Below are positions 22,865 to 34,285 of a stretch of DNA of 64,000 nucleotides, one piece after another; position 1 is the first letter of the stretch; each line of letters begins with the position of its first letter. This DNA is from Lathyrus oleraceus (Eukaryota > Streptophyta > Magnoliopsida > Fabales > Fabaceae), in assembly GCF_024323335.1 (NCBI RefSeq), contig NC_066581.1, positions 350,676,409-350,740,408 on the forward strand. Direction: 5' to 3'. Both the position numbers and the translations under genes were made by a program. Below the pieces are notes generated by a model. That model was not told the origin of the DNA and did no database searches. It worked only from the letters and a program-made list of their open reading frames with translations.

Positions 22865-23158
22865 ATGTTTGAATACATTCACAAGCGAAATTCCGATTTA
22901 ATCTTTTCCGTCATCGTGTCTCCTCTAAAGATTCGACTTTGGAATATATATCAGTTTGAACATCTTAATTGGATGTTGAACAGTTGGTTAGATGGAGAAA
23001 TTGGAGATGGTGAAAGGATTAGAAGAATCCAATGGCTTGTGTCCACGTTCAACCAAAATGGAGAAGTGCGTGAATGGGTGAATATTAAGACTGACAGATA
23101 CGTTCATAGGATGATGCATTATATGTTCAAAATTGTTTTGATGGTTGTAATCGCTTAG
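22865..23158 (+). CDS. MULE-borne 97-residue protein, unknown function
   Basis: The ORF is uninterrupted and has a promoter-like upstream region (TATA at 22,760) in the terminal repeat. The protein has no signal peptide. It has a charged centre (DGEIGDGERIRRIQW) and ends in a segment, EWVNIKTDRYVHRMMHYM, that resembles the end of the N-terminal PB1-like domain of Mutator transposases ('W..I..D.DV..M'). It could therefore be the displaced first exon of a MULE transposase, with the rest now inverted at 24,573-23,286. Alternatively it is a separate accessory ORF. No family is recognised with confidence. Confidence 0.5.
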   Translation: MFEYIHKRNSDLIFSVIVSPLKIRLWNIYQFEHLNWMLNSWLDGEIGDGERIRRIQWLVSTFNQNGEVREWVNIKTDRYVHRMMHYMFKIVLMVVIA

Positions 23159-23285
23159 TTATTGTAATGATATTTTAATTATTTTAGTTGTTTGTGTTGT
23201 TATTTATGTAATGGTATTTTCTCACAAACTTATAATATGAAATAAATTTTGTTTTTTATATATTGCAACAGAGGTACATGTGAAT

Positions 23286-24573
23286 TTATCTTGTTGTGCT
23301 CGTTCCAACACTAGGACAGTTAGTACGATTGTCACCTGGCTGACGATATGAACTACATAATCTAAAAATTTTGTTCGCTGTATCCATTTCGGTTCGAATA
23401 TGGGTGCTGTTTGGACGACCTTTTTTCTTCCTTCGCATAACTTCGTTGTGCCAGACAATGTCTCATTGATATTCTGGCCAGTAATCCTCTTTTGCCAATA
23501 CGGAAAAACTAATTTTATAAACATTTGATAGGCTAGTGACCTTGTAAACGTCAGATAATAAGTAGGATGGATCCCTTCGAACCTTCGAACATGCCGCAAT
23601 TACATGGGAGTAGGGCATACGAAATACTTGGAATTTTTTGCAGTCGCACCAACCTCTATCTAGTTCGAATATGTATTGTCCCATCGACATGCCCTCATTG
23701 TGATCCATGGACTCAAGAACACTATATCAACCTTTAGTACGGTCGAACATCGTGACCACGTGTGTGTTTGCTTTGGCAGCTTCGTGTCTAATGAATTTCA
23801 TTGAAACATCACGGAACAACTGCTCAGATTGCAACACTGAACTCCATTTGGAACGACTAGTCTCAAACAACGCCCCTAGCCTGAAATATGTTGCCTGCAC
23901 CAAAGCGGTTGTAGGTAGGTTTCGGATGCCTTTGAAGACAGAGTTCATTGATTCCACAAGATTTGTTGTCATGTGGCCCCAATGTTGACCGTTGTCGTAT
24001 GCCCTAGTCCACTTCTCTAATGGAATATTGTCGATCCATTGTACTGCATCTGCATTTGACAATCTTATTTTTTCGCGGTAGTGTTTGAAAGAAGGTTTTG
24101 ATAATGCGTAACCTGCGTTGACAACCTTCTTCCGCAACGTTTTGGCTTTGATCTCCCGCATAAAATTCTAAGCAATATGTCTAATACATAAGACATGCGT
24201 CGAAGGAGGATACTGCCAGTAATTATCAATGTTATTATATGCAATGATGATTAAAGGGTGTATGTCGAAGATCAAACATAAGTTAGGTTGAGGTGCAACG
24301 TGCAATCAGAGATTTCTTAGAAAAAAACTTCATCCCTCAGCAGTCTCCTCTTCAACAAGGGCAAATGCGATTGGAAAAATGTTGTTGTTGCCATATTGTG
24401 TCACTGCCATTAGTAACGTTCCTTTGTATTTCCCGTACAACCATGTACCATTAATTTGTATAATAGGTTTACATAAAGAAAAACCTTTTATGCATAGTTG
24501 ATACGCCTAGAAGAGACGGTGGAATACTCTATATAGCACACGTCCCGTTTAGTATACAGTTTATCTGGAGGCC
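23286..24573 (-). pseudogene. MULE transposase (catalytic, SWIM and zinc-knuckle parts), inactive
   Basis: Reading down from 24,573: FHRLF(stop)AYQLCIKGFSLCKP, then IQINGTWLYGKYKGTLLMAV, where the first catalytic Asp (family IQIDGTW) is Asn. FPIAFALVEEET is followed by a stop in place of Trp, then LCLIFDIHPLII (second Asp kept) and CIRHIA. The open part 24,161-23,727 covers MREIKAKTLRKKV ... HWGHMTTNLVESMNSVFKGI. The SWIM finger follows (GWCDCKKFQVFRMPYSHVIAAC, with a Tyr in a usual Cys position) after a frameshift. The C-terminal zinc knuckle LCSSYRQPGDNRTNCPSVG (His replaced by Asp) ends at a TAA (23,288-23,286). At least three stops, a frameshift and lost catalytic or zinc ligands show that it is dead. 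Confidence 0.85.
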
Positions 24574-25250
24574 ATATATGGGTCTTGATCATCAGGTTAA
24601 CCATGATGTTGATGCAGTTTGGACAGCAAAGACACCAATTATCCGATTCACTACTATGGAGATGCACCAGAGTGACCGAGTAAAACTGCAGTTCAGCATG
24701 CAGCAACAAATTCCAGAACCTCCGACGTATTTGGGAAATTGTCATCAAAAAAGAGTTGATACCCAATGGGATTATTCCGTCTGGAGATACTTCGCAAAAG
24801 AGATGTATCGTCATTAGAGGAATCGACGACAACACATCTTAAACGAACCAGTCATACATGGTGCTAGTCCAACTCAATAATATATGGCATGATTTAGGTC
24901 GGTTACAACGCAACAATTTGTGTCTGAGCCACGGTATTTGATTGATCCACGCCAACTAGCTTCGTCATCATACGCCAAACAACAAGTCCCCGTCCAACAC
25001 CAATGTCAAACCACCCAAACCCAATAACCAACGTCACATTATCACCCTACCACATACACCCAACAACCAAACACACAACTTCACAACTCATTCATGTCAC
25101 CCACCCAACAACCAAACACTCAACCTCACAATCCGTTCATGCTACCGACTCAACCACAAAACCAAGAATCAAACCCTACCCACCAACAACATACGCATCA
25201 ACCACAACCGTCTATAGCTCAGATGATTCATATGGGTCACTTCATCATAG
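24574..25250 (+). pseudogene. Plant mobile domain (PMD, MAIN/MAIL-like) C-terminal remnant
   Basis: Starting near 24,578, the frame HDVDAVWTAKTPIIRFTTME ... MHQSDRVKLQFSMQQQIPEP ... VDTQWDYSVWRYFAKEMYRH matches the C-terminal part of plant mobile domain proteins (PMDs related to MAIN/MAIL1), which are also carried by some MULEs. It is followed by WRNRRQHILNEPVIHGASPT, PRYLIDPRQLASSSYAKQQ and a Gln/Pro/Thr-rich low-complexity tail. A stop at 24,815-24,817 (TAG for Trp) and others interrupt it. The N-terminal two thirds are absent. Known PMD proteins are nuclear and act in silencing and genome maintenance; this fragment has no expected product. Confidence 0.75.
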
Positions 25251-25270
25251 CCCCCCCCCCCCCCCCCCCC
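25251..25270. repeat. Poly-C tract (20 C)
   Basis: Twenty consecutive C on the plus strand, within the Pro-rich coding tail of the PMD remnant. Length should be treated with care because such tracts are prone to sequencing and slippage error. Confidence 0.85.
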
Positions 25271-25288
25271 ATCAATGACCACCCAAAC

Positions 25289-25565
25289 ATCTATCAAATA
25301 CCGCTAGAACTTCCGTCGGACCTTAACACCAACCATCATTGGATCAGGTCAACACATAAAGACCCCAAACACCTCAGAAAAATCGTGGAAGACCTCGAAG
25401 ACAAACTAACGCACCTGGATGTGGAACATGGGGGCGTTTCGATCAGGCCGGTCATTGAATTTTTGTCAATCCCATGTAACTTTTATTATATCATGAATAC
25501 ATTTTTTTATAATATTCTATTTCATTATTTATTAAATAAATAATAAAAAATAAAAAATAAAAAAG

Positions 25566-25608
<43 letters not shown>

Positions 25609-26275
25609 GGTGTATGCGTCAGATGAATTGGCGCATACACCAAGGCCCATGCATAAGCCCCATGGTTGTTGGCACCTCCATGCATTGCTTTTAAAGTATG
25701 CGTCAGCATCAGTGGCGCCTCCTCTTGATTTTAAATGGATGCGCCAGTTGATCTGGCACATCTGTTTTGAAAGATGGTTATACTTATAATTTTTTGACAC
25801 ATCTATCAAATACTGTTGAAACTTCCGTCAGACCTTCACACCAGCCATCATTGGATCAGGTCAGCATACAAAGACCTCAAATACCTTACAAAAATCGTAG
25901 GAGACCTCGAAGACAAACTAACGCATCTGGATGTGGAACAGGGGGTGTTTCGATCGGGTCGGTCATTGAATTTTTGTCAATCTCATGTAACTTTTATTAT
26001 ATCATGAATACATTTTTTTTATAATATTCTATTTCATTATTTATTAAATAAACAATAAAAATTAAAATATATATATATTAAGATGTATGCGTCCGATGAA
26101 TTGGTGCATACATCAAGACCCATGCATAAGCGCCATGGTTGTTGGCACCTCCATACATTGCTTTTAAAGCATGCGCCAACACTAGTAGCGACTCCTCTTT
26201 ATTTTAAATGGATGCGGCAGTTGATCTGACACATCTATTTTGAAAGATGGTTATACCGATAATTTTTTTGAAATA
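25289..26275. repeat. Tandem duplication (~0.5 kb) of the MULE right end
   Basis: 25,289-25,798 and 25,799-26,275 are two direct copies (ATCTATCAAATACYG..., ATCATTGGATCAGGTCA, GTGGAACA.GGGG, GTCATTGAATTTTTGTCAAT, then the terminal-repeat block with ATGCATAAGC.CCATGGTTGTT). The inner copy carries an extra (TA)n of about 38 bp at 25,567-25,604. Confidence 0.85.
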
Positions 26276-26331
26276 TTTAATTATTTTAAAAATTAATTTA
26301 AAAAATATGATTATTTTAAATAAAAAATTCT

Positions 26332-28790
<2,459 letters not shown>

Positions 28791-28792
28791 AC

Positions 28793-28879
28793 CTACAAAA
28801 TACAAACAACTTAATATACATTTATTTGTTTAAAAAAAACTAAAGAAAAAATATAAGAGAAATAAAATAAACAAATAAC
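28793..28879 (-). other. Probable 3'-UTR intron of the minus-strand peptide gene
   Basis: Minus strand CAAG|GTTATTTG ... TTTTGTAG|GTGCTTGTGC, 87 nt with GT-AG ends. The paralogue at 50,386-50,468 has the same splice borders. It lies downstream of the TGA stop. Confidence 0.6.
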
Positions 28880-28913
28880 CTTGATTATGCAAAGAATCTT
28901 CTCAATGTTTTTC

Positions 28914-29129
28914 TCAGCATTTGGATTTTTTACAAGCTGCCACGCACGCGTTAAAATCCTCAACTAGACGCTTTCCAGCACACACTAAGTTACACTTCAT
29001 TGTACACCAAGGTTCATCAACCTTGTTTAACTTAAAATCTTCAGATTGAGCATTACATTCAGCTTGTATGATAACTAACATTATCACCAAGGTCATCACA
29101 ACACATTTTTGAATTTGACTAAAGGCCAT
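28914..29129 (-). CDS. Secreted six-cysteine peptide, thionin-like family (71 aa)
   Basis: The precursor starts MAFSQIQKCVVMTLVIMLV: a hydrophobic signal peptide (about residues 8-27, likely cut after AECNA). The mature part of ~44 residues has cysteines at 42, 46, 50, 62, 66 and 71 (C-x3-C-x3-C-x11-C-x3-C-x4-C). This resembles small peptides annotated 'plant thionin family' in Medicago-type legumes. Such peptides are extracellular and often defence- or tissue-specific, but the role here is unknown. I chose the ATG at 29,129, not the one 24 codons earlier, because the upstream region is conserved as leader in the paralogue and not as protein. It has a TATA box, a 3'-UTR intron and an intact frame, so it could be functional. 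Confidence 0.78.
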   Translation of the reverse strand: MAFSQIQKCVVMTLVIMLVIIQAECNAQSEDFKLNKVDEPWCTMKCNLVCAGKRLVEDFNACVAACKKSKC

Positions 29130-29220
29130 TATTCTTCTCAAACTCAACTCAAATTCAAAACTTTGTAATGTTTCAAACTTTTCACAATGTTCAATCAACA
29201 AAAGGTTTTCATTAGACCCT

Positions 29221-29228
29221 TATTTATA
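29221..29228 (-). promoter_or_regulatory. TATA box of the minus-strand peptide gene
   Basis: The minus strand reads GTGACCTATAAATAAGGGTC, about 95 bases before the ATG. The same GTGACCTATAAATAAG block precedes the paralogue (50,061). Confidence 0.75.
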
Positions 29229-29364
29229 GGTCACATGAATTTTGAAATTACATTTTTTTAAAAACTTTGAATATTTAATAAATAACATTTAATACACTTT
29301 ATTAGAAATATATAAAAATTATTTTTTTTTAAGACTAAAAAGTATATTATAAAAATAAATCGAG

Positions 29365-29451
29365 TATATCAGGTTAAATTACATGATAAATATGAAGAAT
29401 TGCATAACCCAGGTGAAGTATGATAAGGTGGAGCATTATGATGCTGAATTG
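29365..29451 (+). pseudogene. Old copia element, left fragment (before two nested insertions)
   Basis: The text ...GAAGAATTGCATAACCCAGGTGAAG...GATGCTGAATTG continues at 34,211 as AATTGCATAACCTAGGTG. Read without the insertions, the frame joins a linker just before the copia RT. The left edge is where homology to the upstream flank of the plus-strand peptide gene stops. Most of the element (gag to integrase) is missing here. Confidence 0.6.
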
Positions 29452-29647
29452 TGTTGGTGCAAAGGTAGAATGAAAGATGAATATTCTATTCAGAGAATGA
29501 CGGCTACAAACATGATAAAAGTTACAATGACTGCTACCCTATTTATAAGCTAAAACTAGGGTTACTAGAATAGGATAAAATACTAAAATACCCTCTAACA
29601 AACTTAGGGGCTAAGAAAATAGTAATAAATATGAATTACTTCTAATA
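29452..29647 (-). repeat. 3' LTR of the young copia element
   Basis: On the minus strand it reads TATTAGAAGTAATTC ... GCACCAACA. The pair differs by C/T near 29,551 and G/A near 29,632 (positions in this copy). Confidence 0.9.
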
Positions 29648-29659
29648 CCATCCCTTAAT

Positions 29660-32600
29660 TCATATTCCATCAAAACTTGTAACACCAATTCCATCCCTTA
29701 ATCTGAGGAATTGATCAGTCTTGATAGCTTTCGTCAGAACATCTGCCAATTGCTTCTGAGTGCTGCAGTGTACAACTTCTAACACTCCCCTCTGAACTTG
29801 ATGTCTCAGAAAATGATACTTGGTCTCAATGTGCTTGCTTCTCCCATGCAACACTGGGTTTCTGGCAAGATTGATTGCAGACTTGTTGTCAATCATCAGC
29901 TTCAGAGGTTTGTTTACTTTAATCTTCAGATCCTGCAATAGATTCAGAATCCACACAGCTTGGCATGCAGTAACAGCACCTGCAATGTATTCAGCTTCAC
30001 AAGTTGACAACGCCACAACAGGTTGCTTCTTGGAACACCAAGAAATGGGACCTCCCAGAAATTTGAATAAGTACCCAGACGTACTTCTTCTGTCAACTCT
30101 GTCTCCACACCAATCAGAATCTGAATAACTCAGAAGTTCTAACTCATCCTTTCTTCCAGAAGGAAATAATACTCCATACTTCAGAGTTCCCTTGATATAC
30201 CTCAGAATCCTGACTGCAGCTTGGTAATGGGACCACTTAGGTTTACTCATGAACCTACTAACCATCCCAACTAAATAGCAAATATCAGGTCTGGTATTGC
30301 ACAAATACCTCAGAGAACCAACCAACTGTTTGAAGGTTGTAGCGTCCACATCCTTTCCATCAGAGTCAGAATCCAGTTTCTGATTTGTATCAGAAGGTGT
30401 GACAGCAATCTTACAATTCTCCAGTTCAAATCTCTTCAGAAGTTCTAATTCATACTTGAGCTGATGCAAAATAATACCTTTCTCAGAGTATCTGAATTCC
30501 ATCCCTAGAAAGTATGTCATTTTGCCTAGATCAGTCATTTCGAATTCATTCATCAGAACTTTCTTGAACTTGGCTATCTCCTGTTCAGAACTTCCAGTCA
30601 GCAGTATATCATCAACATATAAACATACCAGAGTCATATTTCCTTCAGAAGTATGCTGAACATAGACACCGTACTCCATCTCACATTTCTGAAAGCCTTG
30701 CCTCTTGAAAAATGAATCAATCTTCAGATTCCAAGCTCTGGGCGCTTGTTTCAATCCATACAGAGCTTTGTATAATCTGTACACCATCCCTTCCTGATTC
30801 TTTTTCACAAATCCAAGAGGTTGTGACACGTAAACTTCTTCTTCTAATGGACCGTTCAGAAATGCAGATTTTACATCTAAATGCATCAGAGGCCAATTCC
30901 TGTTAGCAGCTATTGCAATCACCATTCTGATTGTTTCATGTCTTGCTACAGGTGCAAACACTTCAGAGTAATCCAGCCCAGGTTTCTGTAGAAATCCTCT
31001 GGCTACCAATCTTGCTTTATGTTTGCCAATTGAACCATCTGGCTTTAACTTCTGCTTGAAAACCCATCTGACGCTGATGGCTTTCTTGTCTTTTGGAAGT
31101 TCTGTCAGCTTCCAAGTCTTGTTTCTCTCTATAGCATCAAGTTCTTCTTTCATGGCCTTCAGCCAGAGCTTCTGCTTAAGAGCCTCTTCTGTACTTATGG
31201 GTTCAGAGTCTACTAACATGGCACACTGAATAACTTCTCCTTCAGAGTCTACTTCAGTGTCTTGCAGCATGTCAAATTCTGCATATCTTCTGGGGATGTT
31301 TCTGATTCTTTGTGGTCTCTGAACTTGTTCAGAGTCTTGAGCTTCAGAGTTTCTAGCTTCAGATGGTTGACTTCCTCCAGAGCTTTGACCATCTTCAGGG
31401 GCTGGCATATTTCCAGAGTCTGAATTGCCGCCAGAATCTAGATTACCATCAGAGTCTGGGTCATCAGAGTCTGAATCATCAGAGTCACCTTCATCTTCAG
31501 AGTCTTCTCCAGAGTCAGAATCACTATCAGAATCAGAATCAATGTCTTCAGAAATTCTTAACTCTGACCTTTCTTCAGAGGTTCTAACATCAGAATCAGA
31601 TTGAGACTTATCCCAATTCCAAACTTCTGATTCCTTCACAATCACATCTCTACTGAATTCAATTTTATTGGTTTCTGGACAATAGAGCTTGTATGCACCT
31701 GTACTGTGGTACCCTATCAGAATCATCACTTTGCTTCTATCATCCAGCTTCTGTCTTCTGGCTTCTGGAACATGTTTATAGCAAACAGAACCAAACACCT
31801 TCAGATGACTAACACTTTGCTTATCTCCAGTCCACTTCTGTATTGGAACTATTTCCTTCAACTTCTTCGTAGGACATCGGTTGAGTACATACGTTGCAGT
31901 AGCAACAGCTTCTCCCCAGAGCTTCTGAGGAAGCTTCTTCTCCTTTAGCATGCTTCTCACCATATCAAGCAAAGTGCGGTTTCTTCTTTCAGCAAGACCA
32001 TTGTGTTGAGGGGTATAAGGAGCAGTAACCTCATGCTCAATTCCATTCTCCTCACAGAACTTCTGGAACTCTTTGGAGTTATACTCACCTCCACCGTCAG
32101 TTCTAAGAATCTTCAACTTCTGACCACTCTGATTCTCAGCCTTCATTCTGAACTTCTTGAATTCATCAAACACCTCGTGTTTAAACTTAATAAGGGATAC
32201 CCATGTCATTCTTGTGAATTCATCAACAAATAACACAAAGTATTTATTCCCTCCAATCGATGCTACTGGAAATGGACCACACACATCAGAATGTACAACT
32301 CCCAAGGCATGTTTTGCTCTTGGAGCAGTTTCTGACGCAAATGGCAATCGTGGTTGTTTTCCTTCCATGCAAACTTTGCATGACTTTTCAGGCTTCTTAA
32401 TTGCAGGAATTCCATGTACCAACTTCTTTGAATTCAGATGTTTTAAGCTTCTGAAATTCAAATGACCAAATCTTCTGTGCCACAGCTCACTCTCCTTCTC
32501 AGCACTTGTTGCACTAAGACATTCTGAGTCTGCAGTTCTGACATTCACCTTGAATGTTCTATTCCTTCCCTGTTCTGACTCCATAATCAACTTCTGATTG

Positions 32601-33823
32601 CAGTCATACAGCTTCAGAAGATTGTCCTTCATGGTAACTGAAAAACCTTTCTCAATTAATTGTCCCACACTCATCAGATTGCTTCTGATGCCAGGTACAT
32701 ACCACACGTTCTGAATCAATGCTGTTTTCCCATTGTTCAGAATCACTTTGACGTTTCCCATACCTTCTGCATTAAGATATTTGTCATCAGCACATCTGAT
32801 CTTTGTCCTCTTTTCAGAGTCAAAGTCAACCAGCCATTTCTTGTTTCCAGTAAGATGATTTGAACAGCCAGTGTCCATATACCACCAGTCTATCAGATCC
32901 AAATCATCAGATTCAGAGGCCATCAATAGCACAGATTCGTCATCAGAACTTCTGGCTATATTTGCTTCTTCTGATTTTCTCTCCTTGTTTGACCAACAAT
33001 CTCTAGCAAAATGACCGAACTTCTTACAGCAGTAACATTGGATTTTCTTCTTGTCATACTTCTCTTTTCCCTTCTGAGCATTCTTTTGTCTATCAGAGGT
33101 TGAGCTTTCTGACTTCTGACCACCATCAAATCTTCTCCTGGCTTCTGACTGCTTCTGATACCTCCTATCAGAAGTTGCTTTCAGAGCCTGCTGCTCTACT
33201 TCCCTTTCAGAAGTTCTCTCAGTTAAACGCAACTCTTGCGCTTCTAGACTGCTCTGCAGCTCTTCAATTCTCATGGTGCTCAGATCTTTGGAATGTTCTA
33301 TTGCTACCACAATCTAATCAAATTGACAGGTAAGGGATCTCAATACCTTCTCCATGATTGTTTCTTCAGAAAGAGTTTCTCCACACGCTTTCATCTCATT
33401 AGTGATCAGAATCACTCTGGAGATGTATTCAGAAACTTTCTCATTATTCTTCATGTTGAGATTCTCATATTGCTTTCTCAAGGACTGAAGCTTCACCTTC
33501 TTCACTGATGCGTCACCCCCATAACATCTAACCAGTGTGTCCCACGCAGCCTTTGCTGTCGTTGAATCTGCAATCTTCTCAAACACATTTACATCAACAC
33601 ATTGATGAATGAAGAACAATGCTTTCTGATCCTTCTTCCTTACTTCCTTCTGCGCGTTTTTCTGTTCATCCGTCGCATCTGCTGCTACCGGAACATAACC
33701 ATCAGTGACAAGATCTAGAACATCTTGAGCACCGAACAGTACACGCATTTGGATCATCCAACGATTCCAGTTTTTACCGTCAAATACTGGAAGTTTGGTG
33801 TTCATGTTGCCGTTCCCGTTCAT
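29660..33823 (-). pseudogene. Copia gag-pol polyprotein, 1387 codons, one in-frame TAG
   Basis: The start is ATG at 33,823 (MNGNGNMNTKLPVFDGKNW, a DUF4219/UBN2-type gag). Codon 170 is TAG (33,316-33,314); the frame simply continues after it. In order follow: zinc knuckle [14 protein letters not shown] (about residue 262), protease [12 protein letters not shown] (about 317), the GAG-pre-integrase domain with [10 protein letters not shown], integrase ([31 protein letters not shown]), an acidic Ser-Asp repeat linker, RT with YVDDILL, and RNase H ([25 protein letters not shown]). All catalytic residues I can check are present. Apart from the one nonsense codon the copy looks intact; whether it can still be mobilised in trans is inference. 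Confidence 0.93.
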
Positions 33824-34014
33824 CTTTCTACCTTGCACAGTACACTCAGATTTCTCACACAGTGTTTCCCAACCCACAGAATTAAAAATTCTGATCAGAT
33901 TTTGTTCAAGATTCAACACGAATCTAAGAATCAAAATCAAACACACAAGACCTCACGTTCACTCGTGTTTCCCGTGTTTCCCAATGAATCCGAACCGGAG
34001 CTCTAGATACCAAT

Positions 34015-34210
34015 TGTTGGTGCAAAGGTAGAATGAAAGATGAATATTCTATTCAGAGAATGACGGCTACAAACATGATAAAAGTTACAATGATTGCTAC
34101 CCTATTTATAAGCTAAAACTAGGGTTACTAGAATAGGATAAAATACTAAAATACCCTCTAACAAACTTAGGGGCTAAGAAAATAGTAATAAATATAAATT
34201 ACTTCTAATA
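34015..34210 (-). repeat. 5' LTR of the young copia element
   Basis: Contains the likely TATA box on the minus strand (GCTTATAAATAGGG, about 34,100-34,113), giving a very short U3. Confidence 0.9.
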
Positions 34211-34285
34211 AATTGCATAACCTAGGTGAAGTCGAAGAAGGTGCAAAAGTTGTTGTTGAAGCTGAGGAGACTGATAATGTCTACC
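34211..34285 (+). pseudogene. Old copia element, middle fragment
   Basis: Reads ELHNLGEVEEGAKVVVEAEE-like acidic linker and TDNVY. It then breaks at CTACC where the gypsy element inserts; the frame resumes at 44,248 with CTACATGCTGGCAAGAGG (YMLARGRSRR). Confidence 0.75.

Larger units (their letters stand above)
22432..26331. mobile_element. Degenerate Mutator-like element carrying a plant mobile domain
   Basis: Long terminal inverted repeats: 22,500-22,610 (CTTTCAAAACAGATGCGTCAG..., CCATTTAAAACCAAGAGGAG, TAATGCATGGAGG) is the reverse complement of 25,650-25,775 and again of 26,130-26,260. Outer AT-rich parts also match in inverse down to about 22,432 and 26,331. Inside are a MULE transposase remnant (minus), a plant mobile domain (PMD) remnant (plus) and a 97-codon ORF (plus). 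Transposase and PMD are both missing their N-terminal parts and meet head to head at about 24,573, so a central deletion is likely. No convincing 9-bp target duplication was found. Confidence 0.8.
29452..34210 (-). mobile_element. Young Ty1/copia retrotransposon (4759 bp), nearly intact
   Basis: Two 196-bp LTRs (29,452-29,647 and 34,015-34,210) differ at only two positions that I can see. The AATTG target duplication lies at 29,447-29,451 and 34,211-34,215. The minus strand has PBS TTGGTATCTAGAGC next to the 5' LTR and PPT AAGGGATGG next to the 3' LTR. One gag-pol reading frame runs from 33,823 to 29,660 with a single TAG. With about 1% LTR divergence this is the youngest insertion in the window. 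The LTR begins TA, not TG, in both copies. Confidence 0.95.

Noticed and set aside
22432..26331. 9-bp target duplication of the MULE
   Set aside because: ACAACATTA and AAAATGACA at the estimated ends do not match; the ends may be off by several bases.
28914..29201. Nodule-specific cysteine-rich (NCR) peptide
   Set aside because: The cysteine spacing is C-x3-C-x3-C..., not the four- or six-cysteine NCR pattern (C-x5-C ...).
29130..29201. Start codon 24 residues upstream of the chosen ATG
   Set aside because: It would put 24 polar residues before the signal peptide; the region is conserved as DNA leader and is not conserved as protein in the paralogue.
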